Source of the DNA: CAVVGB01 sp963747715
GTDB taxonomy: Bacteria > Actinomycetota > Thermoleophilia > Gaiellales > Gaiellaceae
NCBI GenBank assembly: GCA_963747715.1
Contig: CAVVGB010000001.1
Span: 124,001 to 188,000 of the forward strand
Reading direction: 5' to 3'
Length of the DNA: 64,000 nucleotides
The notes under the pieces were generated by a model that was not told where the DNA came from, did no database searches, and was given only the letters and a program-made list of their open reading frames with translations. The position numbers and the translations under genes are program-made. Positions 8,981 to 18,297 of the stretch are shown here, piece by piece; within the stretch, counting starts at the first letter, position 1, and every line of letters starts with the position of its first letter.

Positions 8981-9365
8981 GAAAAACCGCGACGACGTGA
9001 TCGCCGTCCGCGGCGAGGAGGGCCAGGTCGTCTGCGAGTCCTGCCGCGTGCCCACGACGATTCGGGGACGGATGCGCGGCCTAGTCGGCCGCTCAGAGCT
9101 CCCTGCCGGCGAGGGCATGTTGCTTCGGCGCGTGTCGGCGATTCACACGCTGTTCATGCGCTTCGTGATCGACGCGGTCTTTCTCGACCGCGATCAGGTC
9201 GTCGTCGCGATCGAGTCGCAGGTTCCGCCCTGGCGCTTCGCCTCCCAGCGCCGCGCGCGGGCCGTCCTCGAGCTTGCCGCCGGAGAGGGCGCGCGCCGCG
9301 ACCTTCGGGTCGGCGAGCGCCTCAGTTTCAGCGCCCTCCCGTTCCGCGCGGACGAGGGGCGATGA
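8967..9365 (+). CDS. DUF192 family protein
   Basis: A 132-residue cytoplasmic-looking protein from the ATG at 8967; a GTG at 8997 is an alternative. The DUF192 signature is clear: MRGLVGRSELPAGEGMLL, then IHTLFMRFVIDAVFLDRD and VPPWRF. Function is unknown in the family. Its ATGA overlap with the prepilin peptidase, and its place beside the Tad cluster, agree with DUF192 genes often being found near pilus or secretion genes. Confidence 0.85.
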   Translation: MWASRKNRDDVIAVRGEEGQVVCESCRVPTTIRGRMRGLVGRSELPAGEGMLLRRVSAIHTLFMRFVIDAVFLDRDQVVVAIESQVPPWRFASQRRARAVLELAAGEGARRDLRVGERLSFSALPFRADEGR

Positions 9366-9919
9366 AGACGATCGCAGCGGTCCTTCCGGGACAGAACTCC
9401 GTCCCGACAAGACTCGTGATTCACCTCAGCGTCGTCGCGCTCGCCTTTGGATGCATGGCGAGATACGGAAAGGGCGCCGACACCGTCACGGCGATCTTCT
9501 TCGTGACCGTCCTCGTGATCCTCTCCGCGATCGACATCGAGCGGCGAATCCTTCCGAACGTGATCCTCCTGCCCGCAACCGCAGTGCTGCTCGTCGCGCA
9601 GGTCGCGCTGTTTCCCGAGCGCGCCTTCGAGCTCGTGGTCTCGGGTGTTGGCGCGGCGCTCCTATTGCTGCTTTGCATCGCCGTGTATCCGAACGGGATG
9701 GGCATGGGTGACGTGAAGCTTGCGCTCTTCATCGGAATCGGTTTGGGAAGCGCAGTCGGGCTCGCCCTCCTGGTTGGCGCGCTTGCCGCTGCGGTGTTCA
9801 GTCTCGGGCTTGTTCTCTACCACGGCGCGGCCGCCCGCAAGATGGCCATCCCATTCGGGCCCTTCCTGGCCTTCGGCGCGATCTTCGCGCTCTTCGGCGG
9901 CTCTCTCCCCTTCCTCTAG
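9362..9919 (+). CDS. Prepilin peptidase (A24 family, TadV/CpaA type)
   Basis: A 185-residue integral membrane aspartic protease. The two catalytic Asp lie in the expected contexts: SAIDIERRILPN (about residues 57-68) and GMGMGDVKLA (about 113-122). It lacks the N-terminal methyltransferase domain of PilD, as expected for TadV/CpaA enzymes. It should cleave the Flp pilins and TadE encoded divergently at 6489-7452. It overlaps DUF192 by 4 nt and the next gene by 1 nt. Confidence 0.92.
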   Translation: MKTIAAVLPGQNSVPTRLVIHLSVVALAFGCMARYGKGADTVTAIFFVTVLVILSAIDIERRILPNVILLPATAVLLVAQVALFPERAFELVVSGVGAALLLLLCIAVYPNGMGMGDVKLALFIGIGLGSAVGLALLVGALAAAVFSLGLVLYHGAAARKMAIPFGPFLAFGAIFALFGGSLPFL

Positions 9920-10251
9920 TGAAGAACGGGTCGCGGCGTCCTCTCCGTGCAGTTCGCCTTCGGGCGAACGTCGTCGTGCCGCACCTCGTGGTCGGGGCCG
10001 ACCGGACTGTGGCTGTCGTGCCCGCCGTCGGCCCGGCCGGGAGATGGACGGGCTCGCTCCGAGACAAGCTCGCCGCGGTTCAGCGCGCCATCGGCATGGA
10101 CGAGCGCCAGTTTCGGGACCGTCTGCGTCGCGATGAGCAGCTCGCCGCCGTCGCCGACGCGGAGTTTCCAGAGCCGCGGCCGACCCTGACTCCCGGTGAG
10201 GCAGAGCTCCTCATCGAGCGCGGGTTGGCCGACCCGGTTTTCGATTCGTGA
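9919..10251 (+). CDS. Small hypothetical protein, last gene of the prepilin peptidase operon
   Basis: 110 residues from a GTG that overlaps the TAG of the prepilin peptidase. It has a basic N-terminus, a hydrophobic patch VVVPHLVVGADRTVAVVPAVG and a charged helical C-terminus (RDKLAAVQRAIGMDERQFRDRL). There is no signal peptide, Cys or known motif. Codon usage matches its neighbours, so I think it is real. I do not recognise the family. Confidence 0.65.
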   Translation: MKNGSRRPLRAVRLRANVVVPHLVVGADRTVAVVPAVGPAGRWTGSLRDKLAAVQRAIGMDERQFRDRLRRDEQLAAVADAEFPEPRPTLTPGEAELLIERGLADPVFDS

Positions 10252-10414
10252 GAGGGCTGTGGAGAAATCTCAACGCCTCGGGGGCCGTCCGGCTCATTGA
10301 AGGCGCCCGTACGAGGGGTTTAGATGGGTCGGGCCTGCGAGTGCTGCGGCTTTTCGTGCTCGCGGACAACCCCGCCATGCGGGGATGCGGCGGCGACAGA
10401 GGAGGCATGAGATC

Positions 10415-13400
10415 GTGAGGAATCGAACACCCGCACCGAGAGGGCGCGTTGCCCTGATCCTGTTGAGCATCGTCGCGATTGCGGCGCTCGCGATCGCCGG
10501 CCAGGCGTCTGCGGGCATCGGCGAGTCCTCTCCGCTTCCCTCGATCTCGAGCGACAAGGCCGATTACACGCCTGGCGAACTCGTCACCCTGAGCGGAGCT
10601 TCTTGGGCTGCCGGCGAGTCCGTGCACGTCGTCGTGAACGACGACGCGGGCCAGGTCTGGCGCTACGAAACCGATGTGACCGCGGGTGCCGACGGCAGCT
10701 TCAGCATCCAGTTCAACCTGCCGGAACTGTTCGTTGCGTCCTACACCGCGACCGCCTCGGCAGCCTCGGGAACGGCGTCGACGTTCTTCACCGATGCGAA
10801 CCTCAAGTTTGCGCTGGCTACCGCCGACAACGCAGCTCCGTCCAACGTCACGTGGTCCGTGAACTGGGATCAGTGGCAGGGGACGGGGCAAAACGCCAAC
10901 AACACCTGCGCCGGGACGCGGTCGACCTTCGGAACGGCGAATTACTCGGGCAACACACTCTCGAGCGGATCCGAGGCCGGAATCAACAACAACGCCTCCG
11001 CCAAGCCGACCGGCGCCCAGACGACCGGTGCATTCGCCGGCACGTATGAGCTCAACTATTGGTCGAGCTCGCCGACCAGCACGACGCCGCTCAACGCAGC
11101 GCAGCTGTGCCAGGCGGGCGTCAACGGACCAACTGTCTTCACGTTCTATGCGCACTTCAAGCTGGCCGACGCCATTGCGCCTACGACGACGGCTAGCGCC
11201 TCGCCTGCAGCCAACGGAGCCGGGTGGAACAAAACGAACGTCACCGTCGATCTGAGCGCGACCGACAACGCCGGCGGCTCGGGCGTGAAAGAGGTCACGT
11301 ACTCCGCAAGCGGTGCGCAGACGATCGCCTCGACCACGGTCTTGGGAAGTTCCGTCAGCGGCATCAGCATCACCACGGAAGGGACGACGACCCTCAGCTT
11401 CTTCGCGAAGGACAACGCGAACAACACCGAGGCGACCAAGACGCTTGTGCTCAAGATCGACAAGACGGCGCCGACGATCAGCGACCTTGGCCCGACCACG
11501 AGCCCCAACGCAGCCGGCTGGCACAAGGCCGACGTCGTCAACGAGTTCAAGGCAAGCGACGGCCTTTCCGGCCTCGACGCCGCCTGTCAGAGCGCCTTCC
11601 CCGATCCCGTCACCGGCGGACGGCGCCAGAACAAGACGACGAGCGGCGAGGGTGCGGCGGTCAAGGTGAGCTCGGACAGCTGCACCGACCTAGCCGGCAA
11701 CACGGCCGCGGCCGTGGACAGCGCCGCCTTCAAGGTCGACAAGACCGCCCCCACCGTGGTCGTCAGCCTCGCCCGCGACCCGGATCACAACGGCTGGTAC
11801 AGCGCGCCGGTCGGCTACAGCGCCGCCGGCTCGGACGATACAAGCGGGATCGACTCCTGCCAGGCCGACGCGGTCTACAACAGCCCAGACGGCGAGGATC
11901 GCAGCGCCAGCCTGACCTGCCGGGACAACGCCGGCAACCAGGGCGAGGGCTCGGTCAGCTTCGACTACGACAACACCGACCCCGGCGTCGTCGTCAGCCT
12001 GGCCCGCGACCCCGATCACAACGGCTGGTACAACGCGCCGGTCGGCTACAGCGCCGCCGGCTCGGACGATACGAGCGGGCTTGCCGACTGCGATGCCGAC
12101 GGGCTCTACAACGGCCCCGACGGCGAGGATCGCAGCGCCAGCCTGACCTGCCGGGACAACGCCGGCAACCAGGGCGAGGGCTCGGTGAGCTTCGACTACG
12201 ACAACACCGACCCGGTCGTGACTGCGACCCCCAGCCGCGCTCCTGATTCCAACGGCTGGTACAACCATGCGTTCTCGGTCAGCTACAGCGGCGAGGACGA
12301 GACGAGCGGCATCGACTCCTGCGATGCCGACGACGAGTACGACGGTCCGGACACGGCCGGCGACTCCCTCAGCGGCAGCTGCACCGACAACGCCGGGAAC
12401 TCCGCCAGCGCCTCGTACGACTTCAAGTACGACGCGACGGCGCCGGCCGTGGTAGTCAACCTCGCCCGCGACCCCGACCACAACGGCTGGTACAACCACG
12501 CCGTCGGCTACAGCGCAGTGGGCTCGGATGCACTGAGTGACATCGACAGCTGCCAGCCCGACGCCGTTTACACCGCGCCGGATTCGGCGGCCGCGTCCGT
12601 GACGCGTACCTGCACGGACAACGCCGGCAACGAGGGCTCCGGCTCCCGGACCTTCATGTTCGACTCCACCGACCCCGCGGTCACGGTGAACCTCGCCCGC
12701 GACCCCGACCACAACGGCTGGTACAACGCGCCGGTCGGCTACACGGCCGCCGGCTCGGACGAGACGAGCGGGCTCGACTCCTGCCAGGCCGACGCGGTCT
12801 ACAGCGGCCCCGACGGCGACCCGGTCACCGTCACGCGCACCTGCACGGACAACGCCGGGAACGAAGGCGTGGGCGCGCGAAGCTTCAAGTACGACGCGAC
12901 GGCGCCAACGATGGTCGCGACGTTGAGCCCGCCCGCGAACGGCAATGGGTGGAACAAGACCGACGTCACTGTCAGCTTCACCTGTGACGACAACCTGAGT
13001 GGCATCGATCCCAGCTATGGCTGCCCGGCCGATGAGTTGCTTACGTCCCAGGGCCTGCACACCCTGCACAGGGCGACGAGCGACATGGCGGGCAATCTCA
13101 TCACTCCGAGCTTCGACGTGCGCATCGACAAGACGAACCCGTCGATCAGCGGGAGCGCGAGTCCTGCGGCGAACTCGCACGGATGGAACAACACCAACGT
13201 GGTCGTCTCGTTCAGCTGCTTCGACGGCCTGTCGAGCCTCGACTTCTGCGAGCCGAACCACACGCTGAGCGCGAACGGAGCCGGACAATCCGTGACGGGT
13301 CATGCGGAGGACAAGGCCGACAATCAGGCGAGTGCAACCGTCAACGACATCAACATCGACAAGCTGCCACCGAACGTCTCGGTGACGGGGGTTGCCGACG

Positions 13401-13981
13401 GCGCGACGTACACGCAGGGATCCGTTCCGGCAGCCGGCTGCTCGACGACCGATCAGGCCGGGCTGTCCGGCGTCGACACGCCCGCATCGGTCTCGGTTAG
13501 CGGCCCGGCGAGCGGCGTCGGCAGCTTCACGGCCACCTGCAGCGGCGCAACCGACCGGGCGGGCAACTCAGCGTCCGCGTCGGTGACCTACAACGTCAAC
13601 TACAACTGGACGGGCTTCTTCCAGCCGATCGACAACAACCCGGATCAGTCCGGGAACCCGGCCCTCGCCACGGTCTGGAACAGCGCCAAGGCGGGTCAAG
13701 CGATCCCCGTCAAGTTCAGCCTGCACGGGAACCAGGGCCTGTCGATCTTCGCGACCGGCTATCCGAAGTCGACCAAGGTGACGTGTCCGTCGGCCTCGAC
13801 GGCGCCCGACCCGATCGAGACGTACGCGTCGAGCACGTCAGGCCTTCACTACGACGCGGCCGCCGACCAGTACAACTACGTGTGGAAGACGACCACGGCG
13901 TTGGCGAACACGTGCCAGCGGCTCGAGGTCAAGCTCGTCGACGGAACGTCGCACTACGCGTTCTTCAGATTCGTGAAATAG
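10415..13981 (+). CDS. Large secreted Ig-like repeat protein with C-terminal PxKF domain
   Basis: About 1188 residues from the GTG at 10415, chosen because GAGGAGG lies 9 nt upstream; an in-frame ATG at 10385 sits right after a CCCCGC/GCGGGG hairpin (10370-10384). A signal peptide (hydrophobic 11-30, cleavage near QASAG) precedes an N-terminal beta domain with YTPGELVTLSG. About nine Ig-like repeats follow, each linked by DKTAPT/YDNTDP-type junctions and containing (D/N)xNGWYNxPVGYSAAGSD and paired Cys. The C-terminus (IPVKFSLHGNQGL) is the PxKF domain that closes many actinobacterial surface proteins. No sortase signal or membrane anchor is visible. Likely a cell-surface or matrix adhesin; its neighbourhood with Tad genes fits attachment. 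The repeat array is almost identical at DNA level in five units. Confidence 0.88.
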   Translation: MRNRTPAPRGRVALILLSIVAIAALAIAGQASAGIGESSPLPSISSDKADYTPGELVTLSGASWAAGESVHVVVNDDAGQVWRYETDVTAGADGSFSIQFNLPELFVASYTATASAASGTASTFFTDANLKFALATADNAAPSNVTWSVNWDQWQGTGQNANNTCAGTRSTFGTANYSGNTLSSGSEAGINNNASAKPTGAQTTGAFAGTYELNYWSSSPTSTTPLNAAQLCQAGVNGPTVFTFYAHFKLADAIAPTTTASASPAANGAGWNKTNVTVDLSATDNAGGSGVKEVTYSASGAQTIASTTVLGSSVSGISITTEGTTTLSFFAKDNANNTEATKTLVLKIDKTAPTISDLGPTTSPNAAGWHKADVVNEFKASDGLSGLDAACQSAFPDPVTGGRRQNKTTSGEGAAVKVSSDSCTDLAGNTAAAVDSAAFKVDKTAPTVVVSLARDPDHNGWYSAPVGYSAAGSDDTSGIDSCQADAVYNSPDGEDRSASLTCRDNAGNQGEGSVSFDYDNTDPGVVVSLARDPDHNGWYNAPVGYSAAGSDDTSGLADCDADGLYNGPDGEDRSASLTCRDNAGNQGEGSVSFDYDNTDPVVTATPSRAPDSNGWYNHAFSVSYSGEDETSGIDSCDADDEYDGPDTAGDSLSGSCTDNAGNSASASYDFKYDATAPAVVVNLARDPDHNGWYNHAVGYSAVGSDALSDIDSCQPDAVYTAPDSAAASVTRTCTDNAGNEGSGSRTFMFDSTDPAVTVNLARDPDHNGWYNAPVGYTAAGSDETSGLDSCQADAVYSGPDGDPVTVTRTCTDNAGNEGVGARSFKYDATAPTMVATLSPPANGNGWNKTDVTVSFTCDDNLSGIDPSYGCPADELLTSQGLHTLHRATSDMAGNLITPSFDVRIDKTNPSISGSASPAANSHGWNNTNVVVSFSCFDGLSSLDFCEPNHTLSANGAGQSVTGHAEDKADNQASATVNDINIDKLPPNVSVTGVADGATYTQGSVPAAGCSTTDQAGLSGVDTPASVSVSGPASGVGSFTATCSGATDRAGNSASASVTYNVNYNWTGFFQPIDNNPDQSGNPALATVWNSAKAGQAIPVKFSLHGNQGLSIFATGYPKSTKVTCPSASTAPDPIETYASSTSGLHYDAAADQYNYVWKTTTALANTCQRLEVKLVDGTSHYAFFRFVK
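11756..12910 (+). repeat. Five tandem 231-bp repeats inside the Ig-repeat gene
   Basis: The landmark CGGCTGGTAC recurs at 11791, 12022, 12253, 12484 and 12715, exactly 231 bp (77 codons) apart. A more diverged unit continues the same spacing at about 12946. Units 1 and 2 are nearly identical over more than 150 bp, showing recent duplication or gene conversion. Such arrays commonly expand and contract by recombination. Confidence 0.95.
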
Positions 13982-14000
13982 GAGCATTAGGGAGAGGGGA

Positions 14001-14032
14001 GCGAACGGCGGGCGTCTGCGCCCGCCGTTCGC
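14001..14032. terminator. Perfect 14-bp hairpin between convergent genes
   Basis: GCGAACGGCGGGCG (14001-14014), loop TCTG, then CGCCCGCCGTTCGC (14019-14032). It lies 20 bp after the Ig-repeat gene and 30 bp before the end of the convergent PD40 gene. There is no T-tract, but its position suggests a bidirectional transcription end. Confidence 0.7.
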
Positions 14033-14061
14033 GGGACCCATGTGCTTCCGTCAGCCGGGAA

Positions 14062-14997
14062 TCACCTCAGCCGCTGGCGGGTGCTGAGGTAGATGTCGGA
14101 CATCCCCTCCGGCCCTGGCGCCCGCCCGAACAAGAGCTTGCGTGCGTTCCAGGACAGCGAAGGGCGCGTCTCGGCGGCGGCCGTGTTGACTCCACCGCCG
14201 ACGTTGGCCGGCGCCGACCACGGAGCCGAGATGCTCGACCGCATCGCAGTCCAGATGTCCTGACCGCCCGCCGTGCCCGTGCGGTTCGAGGAAAACACGA
14301 CTTCCCGCCCGTCCTTGCGCACGTTCGGCTGGATGTCGTTCGCCAAGGGGTCGTTCAGGCCTGGGACCGCAGCCGCGGGGCCGAAGCTGCCGTCCGCGAG
14401 CCTCTCGCTGACGTAGATGTCGCCCGGCACCGTCGCAGAACCGCTCGAGAAGTAGAGAAGCGGCTGGTCGCCGGCTTCCACGTACGAGGGGCCCTGCTCG
14501 TCGAGCGAGCTGTTGGGGCCTGCGGGCGCGCACGCGAGATGCGCCGGCTCACTCCAACCGCTCACGGGGTTGTTACGAGCGAAGTAGATGTCTCCCATTC
14601 CGCAGGACTCGCTTGTCACCCTGCGGCTGACGAAGAACAAGCCCTCCCCGCGGACCGGGGTCGGACAGAAGTCGTCGGCGGCCGAGTTGATGGGTGCGCC
14701 GATGTTCTCCGGAGCGCCGAACCCACTGCTGGTGCTCGCCCGCCGGGCGACCCAGATGTCGAGCCCGCCGAGACCACCGGGCCGATTCGACGCCATGTAG
14801 AGGCTGAGCCCGTCCGGCGAGAAGATGGGACAGCCGTCGAGAGCCACGGTGTTCAGCTCCGAGCTGTTTCCCCCGATCTCGTCGATCTTCTGTGCGGTCG
14901 ACCAGGCCGTGAACTGCGGGCCGGCAGCGGCCGCGGCCGGCGCGATGAGGATCGCCACGATCCCGACCGCCAGCGCATGTCTGATGCCAAGGCGCAT
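14062..14997 (-). CDS. Secreted PD40/TolB-like beta-propeller protein
   Basis: 311 residues with a signal peptide (hydrophobic 8-25, AAAAAG). Repeats of the PD40/WD40-like type recur: CPIFSPDGLSLYMASNRPGG, LDIWVARR, DIYFARN, DIYVSERL and VVFSSNRTGTAGGQDIW. Each has the SPDG/SNR...DIW pattern typical of TolB-type propellers, giving about four or five blades. No enzymatic motif is visible. It is transcribed away from the SARP gene at 15084; the shared upstream region holds an inverted repeat. Confidence 0.88.
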   Translation of the reverse strand: MRLGIRHALAVGIVAILIAPAAAAAGPQFTAWSTAQKIDEIGGNSSELNTVALDGCPIFSPDGLSLYMASNRPGGLGGLDIWVARRASTSSGFGAPENIGAPINSAADDFCPTPVRGEGLFFVSRRVTSESCGMGDIYFARNNPVSGWSEPAHLACAPAGPNSSLDEQGPSYVEAGDQPLLYFSSGSATVPGDIYVSERLADGSFGPAAAVPGLNDPLANDIQPNVRKDGREVVFSSNRTGTAGGQDIWTAMRSSISAPWSAPANVGGGVNTAAAETRPSLSWNARKLLFGRAPGPEGMSDIYLSTRQRLR

Positions 14998-15036
14998 GGT
15001 TACTCCCTTCGTGCGTTGATTTCCACCGGGGGAAGG

Positions 15037-15068
15037 GTCACAGTGGAGCGTGTGACCGAACGTGTGAC
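15037..15068. promoter_or_regulatory. Candidate operator between the PD40 and SARP genes
   Basis: GTCACA (15037-15042), 8 nt, then TGTGAC (15051-15056) form a perfect inverted repeat. A third half-site, TGTGAC, lies at 15063-15068, 12 nt downstream. The site is 16 bp before the SARP start and about 40 bp before the divergent PD40 start, so a bound regulator could control both. The protein that binds is unknown. Confidence 0.45.
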
Positions 15069-15083
15069 GGGCGGAAAGCCAAC

Positions 15084-16904
15084 GTGAGCCTCAGCATCCA
15101 GCTGCTGGGCCCGCCGAGGATCGACCGAGGCGGAGGCGGTTCCGAGACGACGCGCGGCCTCAAGACGTGGGGATTGCTTGCGTATCTCGTCGTCGCGCGG
15201 GTCCCCCCTTCGCGGGAGCGCCTGGCGGAGCTCCTCTTCCCTGAGGCCGACGACCCCCTCGCCGCTCTGCGCTGGACGCTCTCGGAGCTACGGCGCCAGC
15301 TGGGCCCGGAAGCGGAGGTCCGTGGCGACCCCCTGCGCCTGTCCTTGCCGCCCGGGACGCTCGTCGACGTCGAGGTCCTGAGCCGCGGCTCGTGGATGGA
15401 GGCCGTCGCGCTGCCGGGCTTGGGACAGGAGTTTCTCGAGGGGCTCGTGTTCCGATCCAGCCCGGGGTTCGAGATGTGGCTCGAAAACGAACGGCGTCAC
15501 GTCGCGGGCACGACGAGCGCCGTCCTCCACCAGGCCGCGCTTGCCCTGCTTGGCCGAGGAGACCCGGCCGGTGCAGCCCGCCACGCGTCGGAGCTCGTTC
15601 GCCTCAATCGCTACGACGAGAACGCCAACGTGCTCCTCGTTCGCTCCCTGCGGCTCGCGGGTGACGCAGAAGGTGCGGCGCGCCAGGCCGCCGCCTGCAC
15701 GGAGCTCTTTCGCCGCGAGCTCGGCACGGACCCCACTCCCGCTCTCCACGACGCCGCCGCGTCGCCGCCGCCCCGGATCGAGACGCACGTGTCGGGGCGC
15801 ACCGCCGTTCGCGCTCAGATCGAGGCCGGCAAGGCGGCGCTTTCGGCCGGCGCAGCCGAGACCGGTGTGCAACGCATGCGCGGCGCCGTCCAGGCCGCTC
15901 GCAGCGCGGGCGATCGCGATCTTCTCGCCGAGGCGCTCGTCGGGCTGGGCGGCGCACTGGTCCACTCCGCGCGGGGGACGGACGAGGAAGGCGCCGTCGC
16001 CCTGCACGAAGCGACGACTTTGGCGGAGGAGATCGACCGTTCCGACGTCTCGGCGAAGGCCTGGCGCGAGATCAGCTGGATCCAGTTTCTCCGCGCGGAG
16101 TACGAGCGCGCCGAGGAGTCGCTCACGCGGATCACGGAACACGCGAGCGCAGGCGACGAACAGTTCGCGTGGGCGGAGCTCATCCGCGGCGCTTGCCGCC
16201 ACGATGTCGGCGACTACGCAGCCGCCGGAGATCTCCTCCGCTCCGCGCTCGAACGTTCTCGGGAGCTGGACTCGGGACAACCTCTTGGACAGGCGCTGAC
16301 GCTGCTCGCCCGCTACCACCTGATGCGCGGCGAGATCGAGGATGCGGTTCATCTTCTCGACGAAGCGCTGCGCCAATCGGACGACCGGGGCATGACTGCG
16401 TTCGTACCGTGGCCCGAGTCGTTTCGCGGCGACATCGACCTCGTTCTCGGTGACCTCGACACGGCCGAGGAACGCTTCGAGCACGCCTTCGCGCTCGGCT
16501 GCCAGGTGGGGGACCCGTGCTGGGAGAGCGTGGCGCTGCGAGGACTGGGACTGGTGGCAGCTGCGCGCGGGGATGTGCCTCGCGCCCTCGATCTCCTTGT
16601 CGAGGCGCCGAAGCTCTGCCGGCGGCTTCCCGACACGTACCTGTGGATCGAGACCTACGCGCTCGACGCCCTCTGCTCGGTGGCCGTCGAACATCAGGTC
16701 GACGCGAGCGCCAGGTGGATCGACCAGCTCGAGGCGATTACCGCTCGCCGCGGAGTTCGGGAGCTCCTCCTGCGAGCTACGGTCTACCGGGCGCGGCTGG
16801 GCGAGCCCGGCGCCTCCGACGCCGCCCGGTCACTGGCCGCCGAGATCGACAACCCGGCGCTCGACGACCTCCTCGCATCCGGCGAGCTCAGCCCCGCCCT
16901 CTAG
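15084..16904 (+). CDS. SARP/BTAD-family transcriptional regulator with TPR region
   Basis: 606 residues from GTG 15084. Residues 1-90 form an OmpR-like winged helix (ETTRGLKTWGLLAYLVVA, then RERLAELLFPEADDPLAALR). A bacterial transcriptional activator domain follows (about 95-235; ARHASELVRLNRYDENANVLL and ELFRRELGTDPTPAL). The rest is helical TPR-like repeats without an NB-ARC ATPase, so this is the short SARP type fused to TPRs. Such proteins activate nearby genes; the divergent PD40 gene is the obvious candidate target. Confidence 0.9.
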   Translation: MSLSIQLLGPPRIDRGGGGSETTRGLKTWGLLAYLVVARVPPSRERLAELLFPEADDPLAALRWTLSELRRQLGPEAEVRGDPLRLSLPPGTLVDVEVLSRGSWMEAVALPGLGQEFLEGLVFRSSPGFEMWLENERRHVAGTTSAVLHQAALALLGRGDPAGAARHASELVRLNRYDENANVLLVRSLRLAGDAEGAARQAAACTELFRRELGTDPTPALHDAAASPPPRIETHVSGRTAVRAQIEAGKAALSAGAAETGVQRMRGAVQAARSAGDRDLLAEALVGLGGALVHSARGTDEEGAVALHEATTLAEEIDRSDVSAKAWREISWIQFLRAEYERAEESLTRITEHASAGDEQFAWAELIRGACRHDVGDYAAAGDLLRSALERSRELDSGQPLGQALTLLARYHLMRGEIEDAVHLLDEALRQSDDRGMTAFVPWPESFRGDIDLVLGDLDTAEERFEHAFALGCQVGDPCWESVALRGLGLVAAARGDVPRALDLLVEAPKLCRRLPDTYLWIETYALDALCSVAVEHQVDASARWIDQLEAITARRGVRELLLRATVYRARLGEPGASDAARSLAAEIDNPALDDLLASGELSPAL

Positions 16905-16907
16905 AGC

Positions 16908-17177
16908 TCAGGTCTTGCGTTGTGACAGTCGCGCCGCCTCGGCGGAGTCGACCACCGGCACGACCTCGAAGGCGGCGAGGTCGCTCCACGCCGCGATCCA
17001 CGGCTCGAACAGGCTCGGATCGTCGGTCTCCACGAGCTGAAAGCAGCGGTCGAGGCGCTCGTCGATCCAGCTGTCGACGTACGTGAGTCCCTCCGGGAGC
17101 ATGCGGCCCCGCTCGGCGGCGCGCGCATACACAGGCTCGGCACCTTGGAGAAAGGTCTCGATGACCATGTAGCGCAC
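16908..17177 (-). CDS. DUF3303 family protein
   Basis: 89 residues from a GTG at 17177 with GGAGG 5 nt upstream. The text VRYMVIETFLQGAEPVYARA, GRMLPEGLTYVDSW and RCFQLVETDD, then EPWIAAWSDLAAFEVVPV, matches the DUF3303 family, small ferredoxin-fold proteins of unknown function. The gene lies 59 nt downstream of the LysR gene on the same strand and may be co-transcribed with it. It is convergent with the SARP gene, with only 3 nt between the ends. Confidence 0.9.
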   Translation of the reverse strand: MRYMVIETFLQGAEPVYARAAERGRMLPEGLTYVDSWIDERLDRCFQLVETDDPSLFEPWIAAWSDLAAFEVVPVVDSAEAARLSQRKT

Positions 17178-17236
17178 GACGCCCTCCCGGGTCGCGACCG
17201 GAAACGAGAAGAGGCCGCCCTGCGGCCCTCTCGACA

Positions 17237-18220
17237 TCATCCCGCCAGTCGGACTCGCTTCGCCGGCTCGGGGCGGTCGAGCAGGCCGGTGCAGACGGCC
17301 ATGCTCGTCTGCACGAAGTCGGCCAGCGCAGGCGTGCTGTAGCGATCGGCGCGCTGCACGAGCGCGATCACGCGGGGCTCGAACTCGGCCGGCAGCGACG
17401 CGATCTCGAGCGTGCGATCGCCCGGGTCGAGCGCCAGGCGCGGAAGCAACGCGGCGCAGACGCCCGCGCCCACGATCCCCTTCAGCACCTCGTTGTCGTC
17501 CGAGCGCAGGAGCACGCGCGGCTCGACGCCCTGAGCTTCGATTCGGCGAAGGGCCGATTCGGTCGACCGGCACGCCTGGAAGCAGACGAGCGGCAGCTTG
17601 CCGAGATCCTCCGCGGACAGGGTGGCCCGCCCGTTGATGAGACCGGCGCCCGGGTGGGCGACGACCACGAGCGGATCCTCGAGCAGCTCGGTGACCGTGA
17701 GGGCCGTCGCGTCGGTGGACGGAGGAAGGGTCACGTAGGCAAGGTCGAGCTCAGCGCGGCTCACCGCCTCGGCGAGCTCCGAGTCTCCAACCGTCTCCCG
17801 GAGCTCGATGTTCGCTTCGGGCCACCGCTCCATGAAGCGCTTGAGCACCTCGGGGAGGATGCGCGCGCCGATGGTCTGAAAGCTCCCCACGCGGACCGGC
17901 CCCGCCCGGCCCGCGCCGATCGCCTCGAGGTCTCCCTTGGCGGCAGCGAGGCTCTCCTCGATGTTGGCAGCGTGGCGGAGGAGCCACTCGCCCGGCAGCG
18001 TGAGGGAAAGGGGGCGAGCCCCCCGCCGCCGCTCGAGGAGCTCGTGGCCGACGATGCGCTCGAGCGCCGCGATCTGCTGGCTTACCGCCGACTGGCTATA
18101 GCCGAGCCGAAGCGCGGCCTGGTGGAACGAGCGCTCCTCCGCGACCGCGCGGAGCGCGATCAGATGCCGAAGCTCGATTCCCAGCCATTCATTCCCTCGT
18201 GGACTCGTCATCCCCCACAC
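17237..18220 (-). CDS. LysR-family transcriptional regulator
   Basis: About 320 residues. The N-terminal winged helix-turn-helix (LRHLIALRAVAEERSFHQAA, LGYSQSAVSQQIAALER) is followed by a LysR substrate-binding domain (about 95-300). The ATG at 18220 and the ATG three codons later are both possible starts. It lies between a DUF3303 gene and a peptide-binding lipoprotein on the same strand. The effector is unknown. Confidence 0.92.
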   Translation of the reverse strand: MWGMTSPRGNEWLGIELRHLIALRAVAEERSFHQAALRLGYSQSAVSQQIAALERIVGHELLERRRGARPLSLTLPGEWLLRHAANIEESLAAAKGDLEAIGAGRAGPVRVGSFQTIGARILPEVLKRFMERWPEANIELRETVGDSELAEAVSRAELDLAYVTLPPSTDATALTVTELLEDPLVVVAHPGAGLINGRATLSAEDLGKLPLVCFQACRSTESALRRIEAQGVEPRVLLRSDDNEVLKGIVGAGVCAALLPRLALDPGDRTLEIASLPAEFEPRVIALVQRADRYSTPALADFVQTSMAVCTGLLDRPEPAKRVRLAG

Positions 18221-18297
18221 TCGCCACGACGCCGCCCAAGCCTGGAGGAGCCGCCCCAGGCGCCTGGGACGACTCCTCTCAGGGACTTAAGACGTTC

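Noticed and set aside
15050..15068. SARP-type direct repeats GTGTGAC
   Set aside because: The two copies are 12 bp apart rather than the typical 11, and one belongs to a perfect inverted repeat; an operator call is safer.
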